A stretch of 64,000 bases of DNA from the NCBI GenBank assembly GCA_002838815.1, contig LQGW01000055.1, positions 47,177-111,176 of the forward strand, given 5' to 3'. This document shows, in pieces, positions 51,515-59,638 of the stretch (position 1 is its first letter; every line of letters begins with the position of its first letter). This stretch comes from Clostridiaceae bacterium JG1575 (lineage in GTDB: Bacteria > Bacillota > Clostridia > Clostridiales > Clostridiaceae). Below the pieces are notes generated by a model. That model saw nothing but the letters and a program-made list of their open reading frames with translations. It ran no database searches and was not told where the DNA came from. The translations under genes were made by a program, and so were the position numbers.

Positions 51515-52392
51515 GGGGCACCTCCCCCCCCCGAGATCAACACCCCTGCGGGATGCTCCCGGCCTTTGGATCGGGCGCTCTTGGGGGCCTTTTGAGGGTC
51601 GCCGGATTCTTCTTTGGCAAAAAAGAGCGTCACCAACAAAAACACCATGAGCACCACCGACATGGCGGAACCGTAGTTCCAGTCTCCCGTGACGGTGAAC
51701 TGCTGTTCGATGACGTTGCCGATGAGGTTGGTCTTGTTGCCGCCCAAGAGCGCTGTGATTTCAAAGGTCGAAATGGCGGGGATAAAGACCATGGCCACGC
51801 CGGAGGCGACTCCCGGTAAGGATAAGGGGAAGACCACCCGCAAAAACGTCTGCCATTTGCTGCTGCCTAAATCCTCGGCCGCTTCAATGAGGGACGAATC
51901 CATCTTCGTCAGCACGGTATAGATGGGCAACACCATGAAGGGCAGAAAATTATAAACCATCCCCAAAAGAACGGCGCCTTCGGTGTAGAGAAGATCCAAA
52001 GGACCAAGGCCTACTCGAGCCAACAGCTGATTGAGAATGCCGTTTTTGGACAAGATCGTCACCCAAGCGTAGGTACGCAAAAGAAAGTTCATCCACATGG
52101 GGATGATGACGAGGAGAATGGCGGTGGTTTGGTACCGGGTGCGCATGCCGGCAATGAGCGCCGCCAAGGGATACCCGATCAAAAAGCACAAAAGGGTGGT
52201 CAGGGCGGCGATGCGAAGGCTGCGCCAAAGTGTGCCCAGACCCGCTCCGCTTAAAAAGCGGCTGAACTGTGCAAAGGTCCCTCGCCCTTGCCCGTCCGTA
52301 AACCCATAGTAGAGGACCATGATCAGGGAGGCCAGAACAAAGACTAGCGCCCATAAAAGGTAAGGCCCTGCGGTGCGCTTAAGCATCCTCAT
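51511..52392 (-). CDS. potB: Spermidine/putrescine ABC permease PotB
   Basis: 293 residues, six helices, EAA loop EAAEDLGSSKWQTFLRVVFPLS. The start at 52392 has GGAGG nine bases upstream and overlaps the end of potA; the open frame to 52509 is antisense-free but has no site. Ends with a basic tail (KSARSKGREHP). Confidence 0.9.
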   Translation of the reverse strand: MRMLKRTAGPYLLWALVFVLASLIMVLYYGFTDGQGRGTFAQFSRFLSGAGLGTLWRSLRIAALTTLLCFLIGYPLAALIAGMRTRYQTTAILLVIIPMWMNFLLRTYAWVTILSKNGILNQLLARVGLGPLDLLYTEGAVLLGMVYNFLPFMVLPIYTVLTKMDSSLIEAAEDLGSSKWQTFLRVVFPLSLPGVASGVAMVFIPAISTFEITALLGGNKTNLIGNVIEQQFTVTGDWNYGSAMSVVLMVFLLVTLFFAKEESGDPQKAPKSARSKGREHPAGVLISGGGGAP

Positions 52393-53437
52393 CCCCTTGC
52401 ACCTCCCCTTTTCGCATGATGTGGATGTTGTCGGGCAGGATCTCGATGCCCACGCTATGGCCGGGCTTTTGGGGCAAGGTGGAGTGCGCAAGCCAAGACT
52501 CATTTCCAACGCTCAGCGTCATTTCATAATGAACGCCTTTAAAAAGACAGGTATTTACGGTTCCCTGCAGTGCCCCTTGGCCGGCGGCGACAAAGGTGAC
52601 GTCCTCCGGTCGGATGACCACGTCCACCGCTTCCTCGGGATAAAAATCTCGGTCCACGCACACAAAGCGCGCCCCGGAGAAGCTCACATCGAAGTCCTTA
52701 TGCATAATCCCTTCCAAAATATTGGATTCGCCCACGAAGTCCGCCACATACGCATTCATGGGCTCGTTGTAGATTTCCATGGGGGTACCGATCTGCTGAA
52801 TAACGCCTTCATTCATGACCACGATGCGGTCGCTGAGGGTCAGGGCTTCCTCCTGATCGTGGGTGACGAAGACAAAGGTGATGCCCACTTCCCGTTGAAT
52901 CCGTTTGAGCTCCGTCTGCATCTCCTTGCGAAGCTTCAAATCCAGGGCCCCCAGGGGCTCATCCAGGAGCAACACCTCAGGGTTCAAGATCAAAGCGCGG
53001 GCCATGGCCACCCGCTGTTTCTGACCGCCGGAGAGGGCGTCCACCGAGCGTTTTTCAAAGCCTTGAAGGTTCACCAAAGCAAGCATGTCTTGCACTCGTT
53101 GCCGAACCAGGGACTCCTTCTCCCGCCGGATCCGGAGCCCGAAGGCGACGTTCTCATAGACGTTCAGGTGGGGAAAGAGCGAATACTGCTGAAACAGCGT
53201 ATTGACGGGGCGAAGGTGGGCGGGCACCGTGGTGATGTCTCGCCCGTTGAAATAAACCGCTCCCTCATCAGGCCGCTCAAAGCCGCCGATGAGGCGCAAC
53301 GTCGTGGTTTTGCCGCAGCCCGAGGGGCCCAAAAGGGTCAAAAACTCCCCTTCCTGAATGGAAAGGTTGAGATGCTCCAAAACGGGCTCCCCTCCGTAGG
53401 CTTTTCGAATGTTCTTCAATTCGATTTTGGTCTTCAC
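52379..53437 (-). CDS. potA: Polyamine ABC transporter ATPase
   Basis: 352 residues. Walker A LGPSGCGKTTTLRLIGG, signature LSGGQKQRVAMAR, Walker B LLLDEPLGALD and the switch His in FVTHDQEEAL, then a C-terminal TOBE-type domain. It powers the PotBC permease. The start is a GTG at 53437, after GGGAGG with 8 bases between. Confidence 0.95.
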   Translation of the reverse strand: MKTKIELKNIRKAYGGEPVLEHLNLSIQEGEFLTLLGPSGCGKTTTLRLIGGFERPDEGAVYFNGRDITTVPAHLRPVNTLFQQYSLFPHLNVYENVAFGLRIRREKESLVRQRVQDMLALVNLQGFEKRSVDALSGGQKQRVAMARALILNPEVLLLDEPLGALDLKLRKEMQTELKRIQREVGITFVFVTHDQEEALTLSDRIVVMNEGVIQQIGTPMEIYNEPMNAYVADFVGESNILEGIMHKDFDVSFSGARFVCVDRDFYPEEAVDVVIRPEDVTFVAAGQGALQGTVNTCLFKGVHYEMTLSVGNESWLAHSTLPQKPGHSVGIEILPDNIHIMRKGEVQGDEDA

Positions 53438-53454
53438 TCACTGCACCTCCCGCG

Positions 53455-53994
53455 TTAAAAATTGGGAGGAGCCAGTACCCATAAAATGCGGGCTGTCTCT
53501 TCCCCTTGGCCGATGAGTTCAAACGCATCGTCGGCCGCAAAATAAAAAGAATCCTCTGGAGCCAAAAGCACTTCACGCTCGCCAAGGCGCAACAGCACCG
53601 AGCCCTCTAGGATGAAGCCGAAAACTTCTCCTTCATAGGGCGCATAGGTTTTGGATCGGCCTTCGGGGGATAGCTCCAAAAGCACCGGCTCCATCATGAG
53701 GGATTGGGCGTTGGGAATCAAAAAATGCAGTCGGTGACCCAGGGCCTCTTCCGTGGCGCAAAAAGCCTGCGCCAAGGGGTAGCCCAAGGGTCGGTTTTTA
53801 TGCGGCCGGAAAAAATCCGAAAGGGTCGTCCCCAAGGCCGTGACTAGCTTCTCCAGGGTATCCAGGGAGGGGCTGGTTAGGTCATGCTCTACCTGAGAAA
53901 TAAAGCCTTTGGAAAGATCCGCTCGCTCGGCCAACTCTTCTTGAGTCAGCCCCATTTTCTGGCGCAGACTTTTAATTTGTGGTCCAAGATCCAT
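53455..53994 (-). CDS. XRE-cupin regulator of polyamine uptake
   Basis: 179 residues. Residues 4-60 form a lambda-repressor-type helix-turn-helix (KMGLTQEELAERADLSKGFI). Residues about 105-175 form a cupin barrel (APYEGEVFGFILEGSVLL) that should bind a small ligand such as a polyamine. First gene of the xre-potABCD operon. Preceded by a perfect palindrome that is a fitting autoregulatory operator. Confidence 0.9.
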   Translation of the reverse strand: MDLGPQIKSLRQKMGLTQEELAERADLSKGFISQVEHDLTSPSLDTLEKLVTALGTTLSDFFRPHKNRPLGYPLAQAFCATEEALGHRLHFLIPNAQSLMMEPVLLELSPEGRSKTYAPYEGEVFGFILEGSVLLRLGEREVLLAPEDSFYFAADDAFELIGQGEETARILWVLAPPNF

Positions 53995-54016
53995 GAGACA
54001 CCTCCCGCTAAACTCT

Positions 54017-54036
54017 TTGTTTAACATATTAAACAA
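54017..54036. promoter_or_regulatory. Palindromic operator of the xre-pot operon
   Basis: TTGTTTAA-CATA-TTAAACAA, perfect 8-base arms. It starts 6 bases after the -10 box and covers the expected transcription start. Confidence 0.7.
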
Positions 54037-54041
54037 CTCTC

Positions 54042-54070
54042 ATAGTACTTTTTTTTCTTTGTCTGCGCAA
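54042..54070 (-). promoter_or_regulatory. Sigma-A promoter of the xre-pot operon
   Basis: TTGCGC and TACTAT on the minus strand, 17 bases apart, followed by the palindrome at 54017-54036. Confidence 0.6.
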
Positions 54071-54239
54071 GACTTTTTTGAAGGAAAGATGCGGCAGTCC
54101 CCCTAGGGCCCATGAACTGATTTTGGATAAAAAAGGCTCAAAAAGACTCAGACTCTAGACGTACGAGGGATTCCGCCTTGCAATCCCTCGTAGATATTGT
54201 TAGAGGAGCATCCTAAATTTGAGGGTCCCCCATATTTTC

Positions 54240-55532
54240 TCCTTCAATTTTGGACTCCCCGGTCCCATGGCTTCGTTCGATCAAGGGGGCCAATCCATGT
54301 CTTCAAATTATGGGCCACCTACGAAAGCGCTGCCGTTAGTGCCATGGAGCGCTTCCCTTTTAGCAACGGATCGCGAAAGTCCAACACTTCCTTGGCGGAT
54401 CCAACGACTCTCTCAATGGGTTTCTTTGGCTTTGCGGGGATCTCCTGAATCCCTAGAACATGACGAAGGTCCTCCTCCTCTTCTAGGGAGCCCTGTCACA
54501 CCGGTGGAGTAACGCGCTGGATCGAATTTTTATTTTTAGTCCATGGATTGTGGTAAGGACCGTCCTTACCCACCTTCGGGTCCCTTTTGTCTTCTCGGGA
54601 GCCCTCCCAGTTGCTGCTGGCGGATGTCAACGACTGATCGTTGGGACCCCCCATCGCCCTTGAACTGAAGATCCTCCACGAACTCCCTTTGTGAAAAAGA
54701 TTTTTTGGCCCTTTGGATCTCGTATGGGGGACTATCGCTTCAATTGCTTTCCCTAGCAGCTCACGGACAATCGCGGGTGGTTTCTAGCCCGCATAGAGGA
54801 CCATCATTTTAAGGCTTAATCTTGCGGGTTTTATCGTACGCTCCTCGACATTGTAGGCAAATGCCCCTTGGTGTTATTCCTTTGGGAATCGAGCGGAATC
54901 TAGAGCCCCATCACTCTGGGCGCGGGGGGCCGATTGGGTATTCAAAAACTTGGGCCGGTCCCTCTTCCCATGCCGTTGACGGGGGAGGCCCCTTTCCTTT
55001 TTCAATTCCTCGACCGACCCACTCGTAGGGTTCTCGATCTCGTCTTGGGTGATTTTTTCTTTTATTGGCATGGACTTTCAAAGAGAGGGACGTAAACGAA
55101 ACGAAGGTGCGAATCAATCCCATCATAGTTGGAACCGCTGTCTAACAAAGGGTCCCCAAGAACTCTAACCCCTTCGGATTTCTTGAATCGACGAATATCA
55201 TTTCAGCTGAAGGTTCCAAAGGGGAGCCTGGGGTCCAGTATGGTATGACCTGGCCCCCAACGATCTGTGGCGGGAACCTCGACCTCAAGGATGCTTTTTG
55301 CATGCTTCGAACCCCAAATAACTTCTGGATCGACGCGAGTTTGATAAGGATCACGGGATTGATGCCGGGAGGTCCATCCTCGTCGATCTATAACTCTTGG
55401 CAAAGGTCATACACAAAGGTGAAGTCTCCCTAAGGCCGCCACTTTCCGAAAGAGATGCTCTTTAGGAACAAGCTGTTCGGTGGACCCAAACAGAATCTGA
55501 TTCATTTTTGACGATGGATTGGACGAGCTCAT
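54240..55532 (-). pseudogene. Decayed IS1182-family transposase
   Basis: Broken by stops and frameshifts, but pieces remain in order on the minus strand. N-terminus: ILFGSTEQLVPKEHLFRKV, preceded by an AAGGAGG ribosome site. Then, in another frame, FTFVYDLCQEL (followed by a stop) and NPVILIKLASIQKLFGVRSM. C-terminus: a piece ending VAHNLKTW. These fit ELVPKNHLVRKI, FVYDLVKDLY, DPVVLIKIVLIQYLFGIRS and LAHNLKK of IS1182 transposases. Confidence 0.75.
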
Positions 55533-55557
55533 GACAAATTGCCTCCTTAACTGCTGT

Positions 55558-55620
55558 TCCACCTTAAGAACCCCCGTCAAACCAATTGATTTCAATGGTT
55601 GACGGGGGTTCTTAAGGTGG
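55558..55620. repeat. Long inverted repeat at the head of the IS1182 remnant
   Basis: CCACCTTAAGAACCCCCGTC and its complement form a stem of at least 22 base pairs, and the inner AACCAATTGA/TCAATGGTT pairs further. Possible IS end or terminator against read-through. Confidence 0.6.
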
Positions 55621-55765
55621 TTTCTCTCCACTTTTCGAGCCTTTGAAGCCTCAAAGAGGCTCTTTTCTCTAAATAGGGGGGTCGCTTCTTGGCCCTTGTG
55701 GGCCGCTTACCCTGATGTTACCAGGACTTTTAGACATTCGAAGAGGCTTATCGTCTCTGGGTCCG

Positions 55766-56461
55766 TTACCGCAGCTCCCAGCTCTTGCTGTAAGGATAAA
55801 CTTCCCAGGGATCGTGCTCCCGCATGGAGCTGTAGATGGGCATGGTGAAGGATTGGCCGTCGGGCTCCGTGATCCGAAGAAAATGGAAGGGAATGGTTTC
55901 TGGATCCGTATAGAGAACTCGCAGCACCTCAAAGTCCTCTGTCGTGGTCCACTCCTTGACCACCTTGCCGGGCGCCACCTGAATGTCCGCGGGGCTTTTT
56001 AGCTCGGCCTCCAGCGCCTGCACCTTGGAGCCTTTTTTCTTGGTCACGACAAGCATCTGGGATTCGCTCCCCAAATTGACGATGTTCCAGGAGGTTTTGG
56101 CCTGGATTTTGGGATACGACTGGACCTCATACACAATCAAGAGGGCATGCTTCTCATCCAGGCGTTGTTTAAACGCTTCGGGGACGCCGTTGTTCTGTGG
56201 CGCCTCGATGGTAGTGGTCGGCTGGGTTTTATTCTCGATCTTCGTTTGGGGCTTGGTCTTTGGCTGAGTCTCCGGCGTTGTTGGAGGGGCCGTCTTGGGT
56301 TGGGTTTTTGGTGGCGGCGCCGGGGTGGGCTCGGAAATCCCCGTGGTGGACGGCGCACTGGATCCGCCTTGAGTCTTTGGAATGGGCTGGATCATATCGC
56401 CACAGCCCGTCAAAAGAGCGGTGAGCATCAACGCGGTCAAAATCTTTGGAACGTGGTTCAT
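55766..56461 (-). CDS. Lipoprotein with proline-rich linker (paralogue 1)
   Basis: 231 residues. Signal peptide with lipobox LLTGC (Cys at 20), a Pro/Thr/Lys-rich linker (about residues 25-95) and a globular C-terminal domain with WTTTEDFEVLRVLYTDPETI and ends SSMREHDPWEVYPYS. The domain is the same as in the next gene. Function unknown. AGGAG is 6 bases before the ATG. Confidence 0.75.
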   Translation of the reverse strand: MNHVPKILTALMLTALLTGCGDMIQPIPKTQGGSSAPSTTGISEPTPAPPPKTQPKTAPPTTPETQPKTKPQTKIENKTQPTTTIEAPQNNGVPEAFKQRLDEKHALLIVYEVQSYPKIQAKTSWNIVNLGSESQMLVVTKKKGSKVQALEAELKSPADIQVAPGKVVKEWTTTEDFEVLRVLYTDPETIPFHFLRITEPDGQSFTMPIYSSMREHDPWEVYPYSKSWELR

Positions 56462-56504
56462 CTTGGTCTCCTATGAAATGGGATGCGATGGAAAACCATA
56501 ACGG

Positions 56505-57194
56505 TTACTCCTTTCGACTTTGGCTGTAGGCATAAGCTTCCCAATCCGGATGTTCGCGCATGCTGGAGAAGATGGGCGCAATAAAGGTGCGCCCGCCGGG
56601 CTCCGTCAAACGGATGAAGTTAAAGGGCATGGTTTCGGGATCGCTGTAGACCATACGGATCACTTCAAAGTCCGTCTTCGTCGTCCATTCACGCAAGGGG
56701 TCCCCGGGGCGAACGTTTACGCCGGCATCCACCAAGACCGCGCCAGTCACCGTCACTTTCGTGTTGGCCTTTTTTGTGATGAGAAACAGTTCGCTGGGGT
56801 GCGCGTGGATTTTGATGTCCCAAGCCGTGGTCGCCCGAAGCGTGGGATACTTTTTTGTATCAAAGACGAGAATCATCGCGTGGTCTTCATCCAGGGCCTT
56901 TTTCATCTGCGGCGGGATGCCGGCGGAATCTTCGGGCGTCTTTGGCGTTTCGATTTTGGTCTCAGGCGCGGTCTTGACTGGCGCGGGAGCTGACGTTTGG
57001 GGGGTCGTCTTCACCACCGTCTGTTGGGATCGGGTCGCTGAGGGAATCTGAACCACCGGTGGAGAAGCCGCCGAGCTTGTTTGGCTCGTGGGCTGTGTTT
57101 TTTGCGGCTCCTTCCCTTGAGGGGCTTTTGTGGAACAACCTCCCAAGACCAAAGCGCCGGTTAAGATCCATGCAATGCAGTGCTTTTGATTCAT
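56505..57194 (-). CDS. Lipoprotein with proline-rich linker (paralogue 2)
   Basis: 229 residues. Lipobox VLGGC (Cys about 20), Thr/Gln/Pro linker, then a domain that shares WTTKTDFEVIRMVYSDPETM and SSMREHPDWEAYAYS with paralogue 1. The start at 57194 follows AAAAGGAGGA. It lies 43 bases before paralogue 1, so both are probably in one transcript. Two related lipoproteins suggest a tandem duplication. Confidence 0.75.
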   Translation of the reverse strand: MNQKHCIAWILTGALVLGGCSTKAPQGKEPQKTQPTSQTSSAASPPVVQIPSATRSQQTVVKTTPQTSAPAPVKTAPETKIETPKTPEDSAGIPPQMKKALDEDHAMILVFDTKKYPTLRATTAWDIKIHAHPSELFLITKKANTKVTVTGAVLVDAGVNVRPGDPLREWTTKTDFEVIRMVYSDPETMPFNFIRLTEPGGRTFIAPIFSSMREHPDWEAYAYSQSRKE

Positions 57195-57248
57195 GAAGCG
57201 TCCTCCTTTTCGTTCAATAACTTCTATATTATCCCACAATAGGCCCAA

Positions 57249-58054
57249 GGATGGGTAACAAGATCGTAAAAATGCCCCTACCGCTGATTTTTCCCAAAGG
57301 ATTCCTTGAAATCTACTGGGCGCACAGGCGGTAGGGGGGTATTGATTTCTCTCGCATTAGGGACCTTGGACGCAGCGTCTAACCTAAAAAAGTGCTGATC
57401 CAAGCGTCCGGTGAGAAAACTTCGCCCCCAATCCACCAAAAACACCTAGGGATTCTCTGGCAGTGAGTTCATGGTTCAAGTTTAAAAACTCGAATTCATC
57501 CCCTTTATATAAACCATGGGTAGGGCTTTATTGGTGCAGCCACCTCGGTCCCCCCTAGACCGTTTCGTCTCGAGAGGTCCCCGCCTTGAGCCGGCGGGCC
57601 CCTTTGGGATCCCCGATGATGCGCAGGGCGTAGATCACGATGTCTTTGTGGAAATGTCATTATCTAGGATGTTTGGGCCGACTCCGGATCCTCCATCTTT
57701 TGCAAAACTCTTGCGGCCAGGCCTCAACGAATGCCGCCCAAAAGGATCTGCGTCGGGGGATCTCACCCACCACAGGCGCCGCCGTCACGGGAGGTGAGCC
57801 CCATGGCAAGGAGCCCCCTAAGCGTCCGGCCCTCTCTGATAGAAGAAAAGGCCTATGCCCCACCATGAGTCAAAAGCAGCGGGCCGTGGAAACGAAACCC
57901 AGGTTCTGCCGCCCTACCGAACACCCCCTCATTAAGGTGCCTTCACCGGACGTATGGGATTCTAGCGTTCATCCCCTCTTGCACTTTCAGGGGCATTCCC
58001 TTCTCGTAGGGCCTGTTCCGCCGATTTCTTTCCCTTTAAAGCCAAACAATCAAA
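57249..58054. other. Stretch without a convincing gene
   Basis: The frames that occur (for example 57640-58098 plus strand, 57660-57866 minus strand) have no clear ribosome site and no domain I recognise. Probably decayed DNA next to the IS1182 remnant. Confidence 0.4.
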
Positions 58055-58089
58055 GGGGCGGCCCCGAAAATAATTCGCAGGGGCCGCCC
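58055..58089 (-). terminator. Terminator of the marR-tspO operon
   Basis: GGGCGGCCCC / GGGGCCGCCC stem of 10 base pairs, 14-base loop, then CTTTGATTGTTTGG on the minus strand. Confidence 0.65.
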
Positions 58090-58128
58090 ATCGCTTAAGG
58101 AGTCCATCCTTCCGCTTTATTCTCTTTT

Positions 58129-58893
58129 TTATCGGGTGTTCGGCGAGCGCAGGACGAACAAACCATCCAGCAGTAGGACCGCCATGGCGACCGCCAATAT
58201 TATAGGCGCTAAGGGCGCTGCACCGGCCTTCTCAGTGAGGTGCCGATAGAGGATGCCAAAGAAGGCCCAAAGGCCGACCAAGGCAATAACCGGACAACGA
58301 TGCCGAAAGATCAGGGCGCTGAGCACAACTAGGCCAAGAACCAACGCGATGTAGAGCCACAGGGCTTCGCTCCAGCCGAAGCGATCCCACCCAAGATCCA
58401 CAAGCCAGGCGGTTATGTTGGCAATAACGGCCACACTGAGCCAGCCAAGATACAAGGCCATGGGCACTTTTAAGCCCAGACGCTGCGCCGGCGTCAGGGT
58501 TCTTTTTCGAATGCGCTCCATGATGGCGACGATGAAGGCATAGTAGATCAGAATAAACAGCGTGGAGATGCCGATCCAGTGCCGCGAAAAACTGATGATC
58601 CAAGCCACGTTGAAAAGGCAAGCCTCGGCAAAGAGCGGGTTGATCTTAGTTTCTAAAAAGGTGGTATACTCTTCATCTTTTTGGCGAAATTGGTGGATCA
58701 AAAACCAAGCAGAGCCCAGGTAGATGACAAACCAGATGGCGAAGGTGAAGGGCGCGGGGACAAAGAGGTTGGGTAGACTGTCGGACACCTCCCGCTGGCT
58801 TTGCCCTAGAACGCCCATGGCGCCCAAAAAATTCATCACCAAGGTCACGACGTACCAAAGAGACAGCGGGATTTTTTTGACTCGAATATTCAT
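58129..58893 (-). CDS. TspO/MBR-related membrane protein
   Basis: 254 residues, seven or so helices. The motif FVPAPFTFAIWFVIYLGSAW is reminiscent of the TspO family (P-x-x-x-F-x-x-W), though this protein is longer than the five-helix TspO. It may bind a hydrophobic ligand such as a porphyrin. It shares a base with the marR stop, so the two are coupled. Confidence 0.65.
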   Translation of the reverse strand: MNIRVKKIPLSLWYVVTLVMNFLGAMGVLGQSQREVSDSLPNLFVPAPFTFAIWFVIYLGSAWFLIHQFRQKDEEYTTFLETKINPLFAEACLFNVAWIISFSRHWIGISTLFILIYYAFIVAIMERIRKRTLTPAQRLGLKVPMALYLGWLSVAVIANITAWLVDLGWDRFGWSEALWLYIALVLGLVVLSALIFRHRCPVIALVGLWAFFGILYRHLTEKAGAAPLAPIILAVAMAVLLLDGLFVLRSPNTR

Positions 58894-59369
58894 TACGACT
58901 CCTCCTTTTGAGGGGGTTTGGTGGGGGCCCTTGAGGGATCTACGCCCAAGGAAAGGCCCAAAGCGCGGCGCTGGTTGTCGATCATCCGAAGCTGTAGAGC
59001 GTTGAAGCGCAAGCGTTCCTCTTCGCTGAATCCTGAAAAACAGACCTCCTCCCAGGCTTGAAGGGCCGTGTCAAGAGACGGAATCAGACGAACCCCTTGC
59101 GGAGTAAGGTACAGGCAAAAACTGCGTTGATCCGTTTGGGAGCGTTCCTTTTTCATCAAGCCCCTGGAGCGCAAGGTTTGGATCAATTTGGTGACGTTCG
59201 CTTTGTCGGTGCCGAGGAACTGCCGCAGAAATTCTTGATTGGCGCCGGGGACTTCGTGCACCACGAGCAAAGCCACCAAATCTCGCCAGGAAAGATCATA
59301 GGGCGCAAGCTTTACTCCAAGAAGTTGCTGTCCTTGTCGGTCCAAAAGCGTGAGCGAGCAAATCAGCAT
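58893..59369 (-). CDS. MarR-family regulator
   Basis: 158 residues. The winged helix is in LRQFLGTDKANVTKLIQTLRSRGLMKKERSQTDQRS, as in MarR proteins. The Cys near residue 90 (EVCFSGFS) could sense oxidation. AAGGAG is 6 bases before the ATG. Palindromic site immediately upstream. It probably represses itself and the TspO-like gene. Confidence 0.85.
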   Translation of the reverse strand: MLICSLTLLDRQGQQLLGVKLAPYDLSWRDLVALLVVHEVPGANQEFLRQFLGTDKANVTKLIQTLRSRGLMKKERSQTDQRSFCLYLTPQGVRLIPSLDTALQAWEEVCFSGFSEEERLRFNALQLRMIDNQRRALGLSLGVDPSRAPTKPPQKEES

Positions 59370-59380
59370 AGGCTTCTCCT

Positions 59381-59399
59381 TAGTTGTTCTTTACAACTA
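59381..59399. promoter_or_regulatory. MarR operator
   Basis: TAGTTGT-TCTTT-ACAACTA, perfect 7-base arms. On the minus strand it lies right after a TAAAAT -10 (59399-59404), with TTGCAG 17 bases further up (59422-59427). Confidence 0.6.
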
Positions 59400-59504
59400 T
59401 TTTAGAAGGGGGGTGCGGTGTCTGCAAGCCCTCTCACAGGATGTGCACGAAAATTTCACCTTGTTCACAAACCAGACTCAGCGCGGGCCCTTGAGGCCGT
59501 TGCC

Positions 59505-59533
59505 TTGCCGTCCCAGATGGCCTTTGTTATGAT
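59505..59533 (+). promoter_or_regulatory. Sigma-A promoter of mgtE
   Basis: TTGCCG and TATGAT with 17 bases between. Confidence 0.6.
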
Positions 59534-59547
59534 AAACGGGGGGTTTC

Positions 59548-59616
59548 ATGAAATCCCTGCTGAGAAAAGACAGGAAGGAGCGCATCGGTCCCACGTTTGA
59601 GCGTTTCATACACTAA
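59548..59616 (+). CDS. Possible leader peptide upstream of mgtE
   Basis: 22 codons: begins MKSLLRKDRKER, basic, with GGGGGG before the ATG. It starts 14 bases after the -10 box and ends 22 bases before the likely mgtE start, whose own ribosome site is poor. It may couple or control mgtE translation. Confidence 0.35.
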   Translation: MKSLLRKDRKERIGPTFERFIH

Positions 59617-59638
59617 GGGGTCCGCTGCCAAAACCGCC

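Noticed and set aside
52373..53458. Open frame of 361 codons on the plus strand over potA
   Set aside because: Antisense to PotA with Walker and signature motifs; no independent domain.
57640..58098. Plus-strand open frame of 152 codons
   Set aside because: No domain, no ribosome site and it runs through the terminator at 58055-58089.
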